Assembly: GCA_900239685.1 (NCBI GenBank)
Contig: OENT01000034.1
Coordinates: 234,415-298,414 of the forward strand
Source: Rotaria macrura
Lineage: Eukaryota > Rotifera > Eurotatoria > Philodinida > Philodinidae
DNA length: 64,000 nucleotides
Direction: 5' to 3'
The translations under genes were made by a program, and so were the position numbers. Positions 40,954-52,600 of this stretch are shown here, in pieces. Positions within the stretch are counted from its first letter, which is position 1. The number at the start of each line of letters is the position of its first letter. The notes beneath the pieces are model-generated. The model saw nothing but the letters and a program-made list of their open reading frames with translations. It ran no database searches and was not told the DNA's origin.

Positions 40954-42266
40954 ATGATACGACCGTTTTTACTATTCGTTTATATGCTACAGATCTGTTT
41001 TTTCATACAAAAACTGCATGGTACAACTGAATATGATACGTATCTTCATGTGTTTTCAAAACGAAATATCGATAAACCAGTATCAATGCTATGGACTGAT
41101 ATTAAGAAATGGTCAAAAGAAAAATCTTTTCAAAACTGTTCAATCAAATTGATTGCTCATGGTTATGCCGAACGTTGGAATATGGATTGGAGATGGGATT
41201 GGGTTCAAGATATGAAAAATGAATTTTTGAGTAATAAAACGAAAGAAAATTTATGTATTATTGCTATTGATTGGGAAAAAGGTGCACGAGAAGTGAATTT
41301 TATTACAGCTGTCGCTAATGCTGATATAGCTGGACAACATTTAGCAGAATTCATACAAAACAATCGTATTGATCCTATACGTTTACATTGCATAGGGTTT
41401 AGGTAGTGAAACTAATTTTATGTTTCGAACTTATCTTTGTATGGCAAAATAATATTTTTGTTTTTAGTCTTGGTGCTCATCTATGTGCTTTTGCTTCAAA
41501 TAATTTCATGTTATTATCGGACAAGGCATCAAAATTCGCACGCATAACTGGTCTTGATCCGTCAGGACCACTTTTACGTAAAGCTTCAGTTGATAAACGT
41601 TTGTCACTTGATGATGCAGAATTTGTTGATTGTATTCATACATCAAGAACATTTGGTTTACAAGAAAAAAGTGGACATATGGATTTTTTTCCTGATGGTG
41701 GACACAGTAGTGCAAAAGGATGTGAAAAACTTATTAAAATTGAAGACGAAGATGGTAGTAAAAAACGTGATCGCACGAAACGATTTCTATTTACCAAAAA
41801 TCAACAAAATGAAAATGATGATGCTAATGATGATATACCAAAGAAAAGTATCATAGGAAAATTGCGTGATAAAATTGGAAAAATAAGTCCATTGAAAAGT
41901 GTTTTCCTCAACATTCATGCTTATATTGGTTGTAATCATCTTCGATCACCACATTATTTTATATCATCAATTAATCAATGTGACTTTCGCGCTAAACTTT
42001 GCTCCTCGTGGTCGGATTATTTATCAAAAACATGCAAAGATCCATATGATAATGATTTAACATATGCACGTATGGGTTACCATTCTGATCGAAGTGATTC
42101 TATTTATCGAAAAGGAGATAATAGTTTCTATTTGAAAACAACACCCGATCAACCCTACTGTTCACCTTCAACATCTCTTACTGAAAAGAATCCTAAAACA
42201 AGAACATCTGTAAAATCGAAAATAAAAAATAAAATCAAGAATCTCGTTCCCAAAAAAATTGGCTAA
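40954..42266 (+). CDS. Secreted pancreatic-lipase-family enzyme
   Basis: Exons 40954-41402 and 41468-42266 join to 415 aa. A signal peptide (hydrophobic residues 4-22) precedes an alpha/beta-hydrolase domain. The nucleophile motif is GFSLGAH (GxSxG), the aspartate lies in ITGLDPSGP and the histidine in GCNHLRSPHYF, so the Ser-Asp-His triad of the pancreatic lipase family is complete. HTSRTFGLQEKSGHMDFFPDGG-type conserved residues lie between the last two. The intron splits the codon of the catalytic serine (AG|T). A Lys/Asp-rich insert of about 55 aa (about residues 265-320) replaces the usual lid region. The C-terminus is lysine-rich, and the PLAT domain of true pancreatic lipase is absent, so the enzyme may be a triglyceride lipase or a phospholipase A1. 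AATAAA lies at 42331-42336. Confidence 0.9.
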
Positions 42267-42873
42267 GATGAATAAAACAAAAGAAAATAATTGTATGTGT
42301 GCGCAGTTTTTCTTCTTGAATATTATACAAAATAAAACTGTTTGTGATCAATACATATCAATCAAAGAAAAATAGAGGAACGAGAAAAAACGCTACAACA
42401 CACATAGAAATAGAGGAAGAAAAAAAAATAAAAATCCACAATAATAATGTATTGAAGAAAAAACGACCGAGAAAAAAAAAAGAAGACGTGTAATCTATTA
42501 CACAATCGTACATGTAAAAGAAAACAAGACGAAGAAAAAGAAAAAGAAAAGACTGGATGTAATACTTCACTGATTATATTAGTCGAAGCGAAGAAAAAAT
42601 ATTGTCTTGGAATTGCACATTTACAATATGATTAAACATACGTGAACGCAAACGATTCATTAATTGTCTTACCGGCTCGTGAAGAACAAAGAAGAAAGCA
42701 TCGTCGTATTTTCAATAACAGTGTAAGCGCGATGAGCAACAAACGAAGATGGTTTTTACAAGAAAAAAAAACGCATGTATACCGAAGACGAACAACAACA
42801 AAAAGAAAACATTTAGTTAAACGAAATATTTATAAATAAATATATATATTTATAGAAATAAATTTTTTTTCAT
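42267..42873. other. Intergenic, between convergent genes
   Basis: 607 bp between the stops of the lipase (plus) and LC3 (minus). It holds the lipase poly(A) signal and purine-rich AAGAAAA tracts at about 42420-42550. A basic 65-codon frame at 42642-42839 has no recognisable domain and is probably chance in A-rich DNA. Confidence 0.6.
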
Positions 42874-43569
42874 CTATTGCTCAAAACCACCGAACATCTC
42901 TTGACTGGCATAAGTCATATAAAGAAAACCGTCATCATCCTTAATGAAAAACAAGAAATAAAACTAAATGCAATATCATTCTGTTATTGTTTTTTCTTAC
43001 TTTATCATCTCGATAGATTTCAGCCATGGAAGTCGACATCGACGCAATACTCTTATTATTAACCAATAAATAGAATGCTTGATTAGCATTTAACTGCATT
43101 CGATTTCTGATGGAAACATGTTATTTAGATGAAATCATATTTTCTTTATCTATTTCTCTACTTACCGTATGATTGTTACAAATTGTGACATTGTCAATTC
43201 TTGAGGTACCAAAAACTTTGTCTTATCTATAAATATATATATGATACAAATCTATAGAAACCAAAAAACCACAAAACAGAAAATTGATTTATTTTACCAA
43301 GAATTGGTAGATCTTTTTCCTTATGATATCGTTCAACGATAACTGGAATTTCTGAAATAATCAAATATTCTTATTAAATGAATAGAATTATTCATCAGAT
43401 ACGTACTGTTTGGAAATTTACTTCGAATACCAGCTACCTCTTCTTTACGCGTTGCTTAAAAAAAGGCAAGCATAATACATTTTATTTCTGTCATTAAAAA
43501 AGAAATAAATTATTTACCAAAACTTTTCCGTTGCTTAAAAGTACGAGTATCGACATTTGAAGATGGCAT
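42874..43569 (-). CDS. map1lc3: Atg8-family ubiquitin-like protein, LC3 type
   Basis: Six short exons, all below usual ORF-length cut-offs, join to 128 aa from ATG at 43569 to TAG at 42874-42876. Recognised pieces in order: TFKQRKSF (LC3 N-terminal helix), KEEVAGIRSKFP, IPVIVERYHKEKDLPILDK (the LIR-binding strand region), KTKFLVPQELTMSQF, IIRNRMQLNANQAFYLLV, then DDDGFLYMTYASQEMFG. Atg8/LC3 is conjugated to phosphatidylethanolamine on autophagosome membranes after Atg4 exposes a C-terminal glycine. Here the C-terminus is FGGFEQ, so Atg4 would remove three or four residues. The TFKQR start and RMQLNANQAF block place it with LC3 rather than GABARAP. Confidence 0.95.
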
Positions 43570-44761
43570 TTTTATATTTTTCACTGATTAATTTAAAAAG
43601 AAGACGAAGACTTTGTCGTTGTTCGTATCTCAATCTGAAACAAAGAGTAAAGATATAACTGATGATACCTTAAAAAATAAAAATTAATCGGTGTTTTTCG
43701 TGAAGATAATGATGTCACGCTAGTTAAATTAATCCTGATGGAAAATGTTACAAAAGCAGAAATAACCATAGAAAAGAAAAAATCTGGCTCGTTGAATATG
43801 ACGTCATAGTATATATACATGAATAACAATCTGTGTATGTGTTTTCAAAAGCAAAACATATAAGATTCAACCAATTGTCTATTTTACTCATGTGATCAAA
43901 GGAAAATGCTATCGAAATTAATGGAAAAAGAAAAGAAAGCAAAAAAAAAAGAAATAGAAGAACGAATGCAGAAACTATCGCTTATTGTTGCGCTACTTGT
44001 CAACGTAGAGAGAAAGACGAGTGGGCGGATTTCTTTTTCTTTCCGTTGTTCGTCGCTCTATTTCTTACCACACATCAACTTAAGTTAGCTATTAATGACG
44101 AGCTGCTGCATAGGCCGTACACAAATCATACTTCAATGCACACCACAATATTTTCGTGTTTTCTCCATTCTCTTTCCTTTTCTATTCTGTTCAGATAGAA
44201 TTAGAGGTAAACGTGAGACCCTCCCTTATTTCGATGATAAATTATTAGGCTATACTAACCCTGGTGAAGTAGTTTTTTACTCTCTAATTATCATCTTACA
44301 ATGCATCACATCGAATTCTAAAACAGAATACACATGAATAATTACTGTTACAGAATCCGGCTTGTCATTTCTCTACATTTTGTTTCTCGATACTGATTGA
44401 GGTAAAAAAAAAGGGATATGAAGATTCAATCTATTCTAGAGTATGCTTTCTAGACAAGCAAAACTAATCAGCCTATAGTTTTCTGCAAAAGGTCGCGGCT
44501 TTTTTCGTTCCTCACATTCTATCAATAAAGAGTAATAATAAAAATAAGCAGATGGATAAACATCATTCCGTATTTTAGAAAAAAAAGCAACCTAGCCTAC
44601 TGTACAATTGAACGAAAACAAGATTTTGTTTTGCATGTTTTCTTTACCCACGTATTTGTTTTCACACGTACATAATAAATAAAAGTATACTGTACATAAA
44701 AATGTTTGAATTATTGTATATTTAAAAAAAGCAAAAATTTTCACTCGTTAATTTTTTTCTC
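43570..44761. other. Intergenic, upstream of LC3
   Basis: 1.2 kb between the LC3 start and the PDCD10 stop, both minus. It should hold the LC3 promoter and the PDCD10 3' UTR. Open frames at 43593-44337 on both strands are low complexity or lack any recognisable domain. Confidence 0.6.
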
Positions 44762-45637
44762 TTACGAATAATTTGATTCATACGCTGATGATTGTCGATT
44801 ATTCGACGTAGCTGATGATTGTCTTAAATTATACTGCTGCTGTTGCTGTTGTTGTTGTAGTTGCTGCTGTTGTTGTTGTTGATTATTCGATGAAAGACGC
44901 GATGATGTTATCATCTTAATTTTAATTTGATGTTGAGATAGTAATGGATATAAACATTCATCAAGTGAATCTGTTTCACAATAAAGTTTTATTGTACGTA
45001 AAAGATAATCAATTTGAATAAGTAAATGATTAGCTGCTATGTAAACATCATCACGTTTACTGTCTCGAAAATAAGCTTTCAATGTATTACTAAAATGTTT
45101 ACTATATTTGATAAATTCTTTTTTCTCATTTTCTAATGCTTGCCGTCCTTCTGCTGTTTTAAAATATTGTAATGTATTTGTTACACAATCAAGTGTCTTT
45201 TTAATTGCACTTGCGATTTCTTTAATTGTTTCGAGAAATTCACGTTTCTCATTGATATCATCAGGTATACGACTCAATATACGTTTAAGATTTTTCGAAC
45301 GTAAATTTAATTCATGGAAGGCTTCTTCATTGTTTAATGTTGATATAAAATATGGGGATTTATCACAATATTTTTCAAGTTTAAGTGTTAATTCATTCAT
45401 GTTTGTTGTTGTTGATAATGATGGCATTTCTTGATTTATAAACGATTGAAGAAAACAACGAGAAAAACCAGGATAGATTTCTTCTAATTGAAATAATGTC
45501 GTTCGTAGATCAGCTTGTATGTCTTTATAACCTGATTTGTCGACTTGATCAATGACAGGATATAAAATATTTGGTAAAACAAGTGCATTGGTTGGATTTG
45601 GAAGTAAAGATGATGTTCCATCATCAACTGACGCCAT
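44762..45637 (-). CDS. pdcd10: Programmed cell death protein 10 / CCM3 with glutamine-rich tail
   Basis: An intronless coding region of 291 aa. The stretch ILSRIPDDINEKREFLETI continuing into KEIASAIKKTLD, and EKKEFIKYSKHFSNTLKAYF in the C-terminal FAT-homology helices, match PDCD10 closely. The N-terminal helical part, which in vertebrates dimerises with GCKIII (STE20-type) kinases, is present but more diverged. PDCD10 is an adaptor in CCM and STRIPAK complexes. Vertebrate PDCD10 is about 212 aa and ends in this FAT-homology domain. Here a further segment of roughly 60 aa includes two runs of 7-8 glutamines (44830-44885) and a Ser/Asn-rich end. The start at 45637 was chosen because the upstream frame meets a TTTTCAG acceptor at about 45653, implying a 5' UTR intron. 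Confidence 0.93.
   Translation of the reverse strand: MASVDDGTSSLLPNPTNALVLPNILYPVIDQVDKSGYKDIQADLRTTLFQLEEIYPGFSRCFLQSFINQEMPSLSTTTNMNELTLKLEKYCDKSPYFISTLNNEEAFHELNLRSKNLKRILSRIPDDINEKREFLETIKEIASAIKKTLDCVTNTLQYFKTAEGRQALENEKKEFIKYSKHFSNTLKAYFRDSKRDDVYIAANHLLIQIDYLLRTIKLYCETDSLDECLYPLLSQHQIKIKMITSSRLSSNNQQQQQQQLQQQQQQQQYNLRQSSATSNNRQSSAYESNYS
44830..44885. repeat. CAG/CAA-type trinucleotide repeat coding polyglutamine
   Basis: On the minus strand mixed CAA and CAG codons encode two glutamine runs interrupted by leucine within the PDCD10 tail. Confidence 0.9.
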
Positions 45638-46655
45638 TTTATAAATTATCTGAAAATAGAAAACATTGTAAAACAAGAGCACTGTTTTTGATGAACCAAT
45701 TCGCAAACTACATTACCTAGAAAGATATTAATTGACAAAAATCAGTAGTTATTTTGTTAGTTTGGTAATTTTATTTTTCAATATATATATTCAATCTGAT
45801 TTTAACGATTACGAGTCTATGTAAATTATAGATACTAAGTAGTTATTTTCTTTCTAATAGTTTGTTTAATTTTAGAAGAATAGCAAGTATTTTTTGTATG
45901 CATAATCATATAACAAGAGATCAATTTTATTTCATAGAAAATATTTGGATCCAACAAAAATTCCTTATATGAAAAACTAGTCATCGGATATTGAAAAGAT
46001 TCTAAGGTTTTGTGCGAAGATCAAATTTTATTTTCAAGCATAACACGTGTGATTTACTTCGTCATGAATTATGATTATTAAATGATAGTATTCTTATTAC
46101 TCACAAGAATTCTTCACACTTAATCTTGATGAATGTTTCAGTAGCAAAGATATTTCAATGAAGAAGTCAGTGAGTAGTTCTATCACTTAAAATCCATTGA
46201 ATGTTCGTCTCTTACAAGAAAACATTATATCGATTTTCTTAACTTTACAAAATTAGTTGAATCTGTTTCATATTACAATAATTTCTTTTTTGTCTAACGG
46301 CACTTTTACCAATAATCATTATCGTAGAATTTATCAATCATCTTCTTGCAATACATCAGTTATCTAAAATCTTGAGATACTAAATATAGATGAACAAGGA
46401 AATAGACTATTGTTTGGATAAAATTTTTATTATCTTGAATAGAAAAAGAAAACAACAACAGAAAAGGAACTCGTCTACATGGTCACATAACGCCATGAAT
46501 CAATTTCAATAAACATCATGAAGCCTCTTTGACGAAGTATTTTTCATTGGTTAATGTATTTTACCAATGTTAACAAGTTAGATGACGCGAATTGCATTAT
46601 TATTGTGTATATACTCACATATTTCGTCTTATTATTCTACGTTATTGAAATAATA
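45638..46655. promoter_or_regulatory. Divergent upstream region of PDCD10 and SFSWAP
   Basis: 1.0 kb between two head-to-head start codons. It must contain both promoters and the probable 5' UTR exon of PDCD10. No specific motif can be assigned. Confidence 0.5.
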
Positions 46656-49600
46656 ATGTCGAATATAAATTTATTTCCTGAGTTGGATAATCAACAAGGA
46701 CACGAACAAGAGTATAATAATGGTCACAATGAATATAAAGAAGAAGAAGAACTTATCGTTTTTGGTTATTCCTGTAAATTATTTCGTGATGATTTCTCTG
46801 CTAAAGCTATTGATCGTGGTCAAAGTCTAATACCATGGAATGGCGATGAAAACGTTATGATTGACAGGTGTGCAAAAAGAATTGACTTTTCTGTTTCATT
46901 TGTTTTTTGTTTTTACTTCGATATATCATACAATGAAAAAGATAAACTTCTTAAGAGACATCTACTGATCTTTTTTTTCTTTTATATTTTCTATGAGATA
47001 GAATACTCGTAAGTATTGGTAGTGTTTATTTACGATTTTAGGAAAAATAAATATATCTATATATATATCTCTCTATATATATATATTCATATATATGATA
47101 AATGGCTCTAATCAGGTGAGAAGCTGCTATTTATTCTACGATTTGGTAAGTTTATCTTATCTCTTTTATATTTATATGTACACATATGAATAAGTAAAAA
47201 GACTTATTATTTTTTTTTTCTAAATGTTATTCATATAATAATATTTTGAATTCTCTTTTTTATTGCAGTAGCACACCCAATTCATCTCGACAGTCTCTCT
47301 TAAAAAATACAGTAGAGCATGAATTTAATAGAGGAAACTATATTGAAAAACAAAGACTCGTTTTTTTTTCTAATAAAAACCAAAACAAGAAAGAAAATAA
47401 AACTTGATCTTACAATTACTTTTTTTCACTGTTTTAAGTTTCTAATTTTTTCTAAATTTTTTTTCAGGTATGATTGTCGTGGTCATTTGTCTGATTTAAC
47501 ATTATGGGATAGTGATTTACTACGGCAAAAACAATCAACTAATAGAGATGAACATTTATTAACCGAAGAAGAGAAGCGTATTGAAGAAGAATGTGATCAA
47601 GAGCGATATGCAGAATTATATAGAGATTTAGAGAAAGAAGCTGTACAGCAAGGTAAATGAAGGAAATAATACATAGAATTTCTTTTATTACTATAAATAT
47701 TGTTATTATCACCGTTTATTTAGAAGAGACATTAAAACGACTGAATGCAAATGACAATGCTTACAATCAAGTTGGCTTTTCGTATGATAATTTAAATAGC
47801 TCAAAAGAATCAACCAGTAAAACAACCGAAGGTAGAAATTTTTAGTTTAGCGTTTATTCTTTCTTTTAACTTGACAATTAAATCTAGTCTAGAAAAAGAA
47901 TTTTAAAAGAAAGACAAAGATAATTGTTTCTTTGTTTCAATTTATTTTTCATTATTTTCAATAATGACACCAGAGTAAAGTTTATCTATTGAATTATTGT
48001 TTTAATATTAAGTTATTTAGTCACGTAAAATTTTAACTTGAAGAAGTATATTATATTCGTTCGTTAATTATAAAATGTCGCTCATTAGCATATTCTTGGA
48101 GACAGAGTTATTTCTGTTACGTAATGCTCGAGTTTTCACTATGTATTTGTTTTGTTTCTAGTAGAACAGGCAACGCTTTTAAACGAGAGAAACAATTATT
48201 TGTATGCGTTCATCATGTGACAGTGTGAAGAAGATATGTTTTGATGTGAGAACATTTAAAAACAAACTACAACAAAATAATACTGCTCACAAAACGAGAA
48301 CAACTCTCGCTATCGATAATACAGAATGTCTACTGAGTTTAATTCGTCACATCGTTGTCGATACACTATGACAGGCTATATTGTTTTGAATCTAAGTATG
48401 AAATATGATTGCATTACTCCATAATAATAATGGTACTTACATCGGAACTAACGGGTGAAGTATAATGAATGGGTCAAAAACGTTGTTCCTATTTTCGGGA
48501 CACTTCTCATTATATAGGAGACTTTGCCTTATGTTCATTCGATAGAAGATTTTTTACTCTACAAAACTAATGTCTTTGTTTTTTAAATGTATCTCTATTT
48601 GTGTGTGTTGGGATAATATTTAAAAGATGAAGACTTGCTCAGTGGTGTAACTGCGACATTGCAAAAATGAGAGAAAAATGAAAATTTTTTAATGAAGGTT
48701 TTGCTAAAATTTTAGATATGCTACGAAGTTCACCAGAAAATTTATCATCTTTTGAAATCTGTTTTAGGACTTGAGAAGAAAAATTTTTGACACGAAAATA
48801 GGAAAAACTAAGAAAAAAACTTCTTTTATGGACGAATGGCATAGTTGATCATTTTTTGATACATGTTACGGAATCTTTTTTCTATTCTTCAATTTAAAAT
48901 TAATAATATTTTATTCAGAATTAAATTCTACACCTAACCGCATGGAATTAAATCCGTCGTAAATAAAGTTTTACTTAAGAAAACATAGAATTCTAAAAAT
49001 GCACCTCAAAATATCTTATGTGTTAGTTCGAAGCCTTTTTTTGTGAAGTGGCAGCATCGGGTCGCTTGAATAGGTCGTGAAACTGTAGAGCACAAAATCG
49101 CCTACCTTTTTTGGTGCCACTTATTTTACTATTAGTATGGACCCTGATGAGCAACGAGTTGCATAAATCGATACATGCCTGAGAGAGAACCACCAAATCA
49201 TCCTTGAATGATTGAGTGTGTGTTTGTCTTTTAAATTCTATGCCAGTACAAAAAAGTGTATTTGAAACACAAAGATGAATGTTTTCTAGAGTAGAAAATT
49301 CCCTATCGGATGAAAGCGAAACAGAATCTCTGGTGAGCTGAAAAGTGCAACGGATAGAGAGGAGCACGTTGAGCCGATTATTATGTACTATTCGCTAAAC
49401 ATGATGTTATCATCGATTACATCCTTTGACCTTCTGTGATATTCTACTTCAATTTAGTGAGTCTAACTGAATCATCCTATGCAATTCTATAGTTAAGAAC
49501 TGATTAGTTACGATATAGTAAATCGTAAAGGTAATAGTAGGAAGTAATTGAAGTGGTGAAGCATTTTCTAACAGCAACTTTGAAGGTTTATTAACATTTT

Positions 49601-52600
49601 TTCTTCAATTAAATTAGGTTTTAAAGATAAGTATATAGTTAAGAAGAATCAGTATTAAACTATTAGCCATCCAGTCCAAGTAAACATATTCACAGAGTTG
49701 TTGAAAGCATATTAGACGAGAGAGAGAGAGAGGATTAAATTAAGATTTGATATTTTTTATTCTAATGAGAAGTTTTTACACATAAGTAACATGTACTGAA
49801 ACTTAGTGAACAATAAAACTGCATAAAACCATCCTATAACATTGTGACAAGTTAGTTTTCGAATGAAATTCTACCATTGATCTGTTTCATGTTTCGATAA
49901 ATATCTATCGAAATCATCATGTGACATATTAATATTTGTAGAAAATTGTCAAAACGAATTCCTATACGTTAACTTACGTTTAGATGGAAGTTTGTAGAAG
50001 TATGAAGATAAAATATACATTAGTTTTTACTTATGCTAAAACTAATATAATTCATTTTGACATTCGTGTAAATATTATTCGATGTGACATGCATAATAGA
50101 TTGAATTTAGCCGATGATGATGCAGAAAGGAAAAATAATCGCCTTCGTTTTTACAAATGTGTTTTCTGATTTCATTTGTGGCAAAAAAACATTTCATGGC
50201 ATTATCTTTGCTCCTCTGTCATGTTTGATTGTATATGATTAATTATATTATTTATCAATTAGAAATGACCGAAAAGAAAACGAAGTATTATTGAGATAAA
50301 TTAGTTGAAACGAAAAAAATTTTCATTTCAATAAAATAGGATTTCACCGATTTAATTAATTATTATCTGTCTTATTAAATCCAAAAAAACAAATATATAC
50401 ATTTGATATAAAAATAGAATGATACTTTTATTTCTAATTTTAGACATTACACAACCACTAGACGATGATGAATATGAACCATTTTATCCATCGGAAAAAT
50501 TACAAATACCTTATGGCATGGAAATCGTATGTTTATTTTCATATAAAAAATGTCCGAATGTATCCGTAATCATGTGCATTTTGTATTGTTTTCTTTTTCC
50601 AGCCTGAATCCATTAAATTGAATACTGTAATTGAAAAAACGGCTAGTTTTGTATCGACATCTGGTCTTCAAATGGAAATTGTTCTTAAAACAAAACAAGC
50701 AAATAATCCTCAATTTGATTTTCTAAAATATGATCATTATCTCAATCCATACTATCGTCATCTTATAATCATGATTAAATCAGGCAAATATCGACCTAAT
50801 TTCGAAAATAATTCTACCGGTAACAATCAAAAGAAAAAATCAAATAAAAATGGTACGGGTCAATGTTTGAAAGACAATTCACATGTTAAAATTTGTTTTT
50901 CGTTTTTGAACATAGGTATTGATCAGAATAGTAGTCATGATGAAGATGAAGCTGGCGATTCCTACTTACATCCACTTTTGAGAGGTGGTACGAATAGTGA
51001 TAGTTCGAATTCAACAAAAAAATCTGATGAAATATCACGTAAACCAGCCTTACAAATGAACATTCATAATACAGCATACGGACAATTAATTAAAAAATAT
51101 GAACATCTTAGACAACGTGAAAAGTATACTAGCTGTGAAACAATCAATGCTCAATACATGATCTTGTTGTTGTTATTGTTTTTTTTTCTGTAATTTAGAA
51201 TTGCAAAAGAAAATGACGAAGAAAAAATGTCGCCAAAACCAGAAGAAATGAAAACTGAAGAACTATCGTAAGTATTCGTCGGTTTCGATCATCTCCCATC
51301 GAAGCATGTTCACTTGTCGAACCTTGCTTGTGAATCAACTATACTGTCAAGTGATAGACTATAATCAGTCATTGTATATCCGACAAGAATTTGTTTGTCT
51401 CATAGTACATAATCGAGATTTCACTATTATCTGTTTGAGATATAAACAAGACACGCAGGTATCTCTATTAATAACTATTGACAGTAACATAAAAGAAGAG
51501 CGTGATTTTCATCAATACAAGAAGCTCAATCAGGAACGTAAATCCATGAATTGATAAAGAGACATGAACATTTTTCAGGAGATTCTTAGGAAAAACCGAT
51601 CACTTATTTCTCTAGGTTGGTATGTTCATCATTTTTATTTATCCATATTGTAATCTAATGTCTGCCATATGAGCCCTAAAATTTTCAGATTCTTCCGATT
51701 TAACGAACTGAAATTTTGTCCTGAAACGTATCTAGTGGTCCATAGAGTAACACTATTCTGAAAAATTCTACTGAAAAGTGCATGTTCCTTCTTCGAGATA
51801 ACCTAATTGAAAGTGAAACCGCGTCTTGCGAGCTATTCGTATAAAATGGTTACTTTTTGCAAGTTTCATGTGTTGTGAAGGAAACATTCTTTAACATGTT
51901 TTGATTTTTCGATATATTTATGTTCTAAAGTCTGCCGTTTCAAACGATGAAAACCACTCTCATCTATCATTTTCCTATCAAAATTTATTCAAAAGAAACA
52001 AGTACGTATCTTCGTTTTTCGAAACGGGATAATAGTCTGTAAAAGAATGAAAGCTATAGTTACAAAGAAAGTCCATAGTGAAATCAATTGATTGTACATA
52101 TCTAAGTTTTTCTTAGATATCAACGAACTGTACATTTAAACATGTGAGAATTGTGAAAAATAAATGTTTCTAGCGAACTTAACACTTGCATGGCCAACTG
52201 ATTATACTATGGATATTCGTAGTTACAAGTTTGTAATTGACATTTGATCTGAACGGAACTAAGGTCGTTCTCTAGACGAATGTCGTAACCATGGAAGGTT
52301 ACCTTAATGAAAGTTTAGAATGCTGAAGCCTGGAAGATAGTTGAATAGCTCATAAATTTCTATTGATCAAGTAGTTACTTACTCGAGTAAAAAGCAATTC
52401 GACAATTGAAGATGCTTTTTCATCAGAATATAAATGTGTTTTCCATTACTTCTTTACTAAATAATATACATGTCTTAGACCTAAATCAGAATCATCTTCA
52501 TCATCAAGTGTAATTCCACCACCTCCAGATGTTAAACCAATTATCGATAAATTAGCTGAATACGTTGCACGCAATGGTTCAGCATTTGAACAATCTATTC

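Noticed and set aside
42642-42839. Basic 65-codon frame after the lipase
   Set aside because: Lys/Arg-rich because the DNA is purine-rich; no start context, homologue or splice partner is evident between two convergent genes.
46554-46655. Upstream in-frame extension of SFSWAP starting at 46554
   Set aside because: The extension is hydrophobic and AT-derived and unlike SFSWAP N-termini; the ATG at 46656 gives a typical acidic start.
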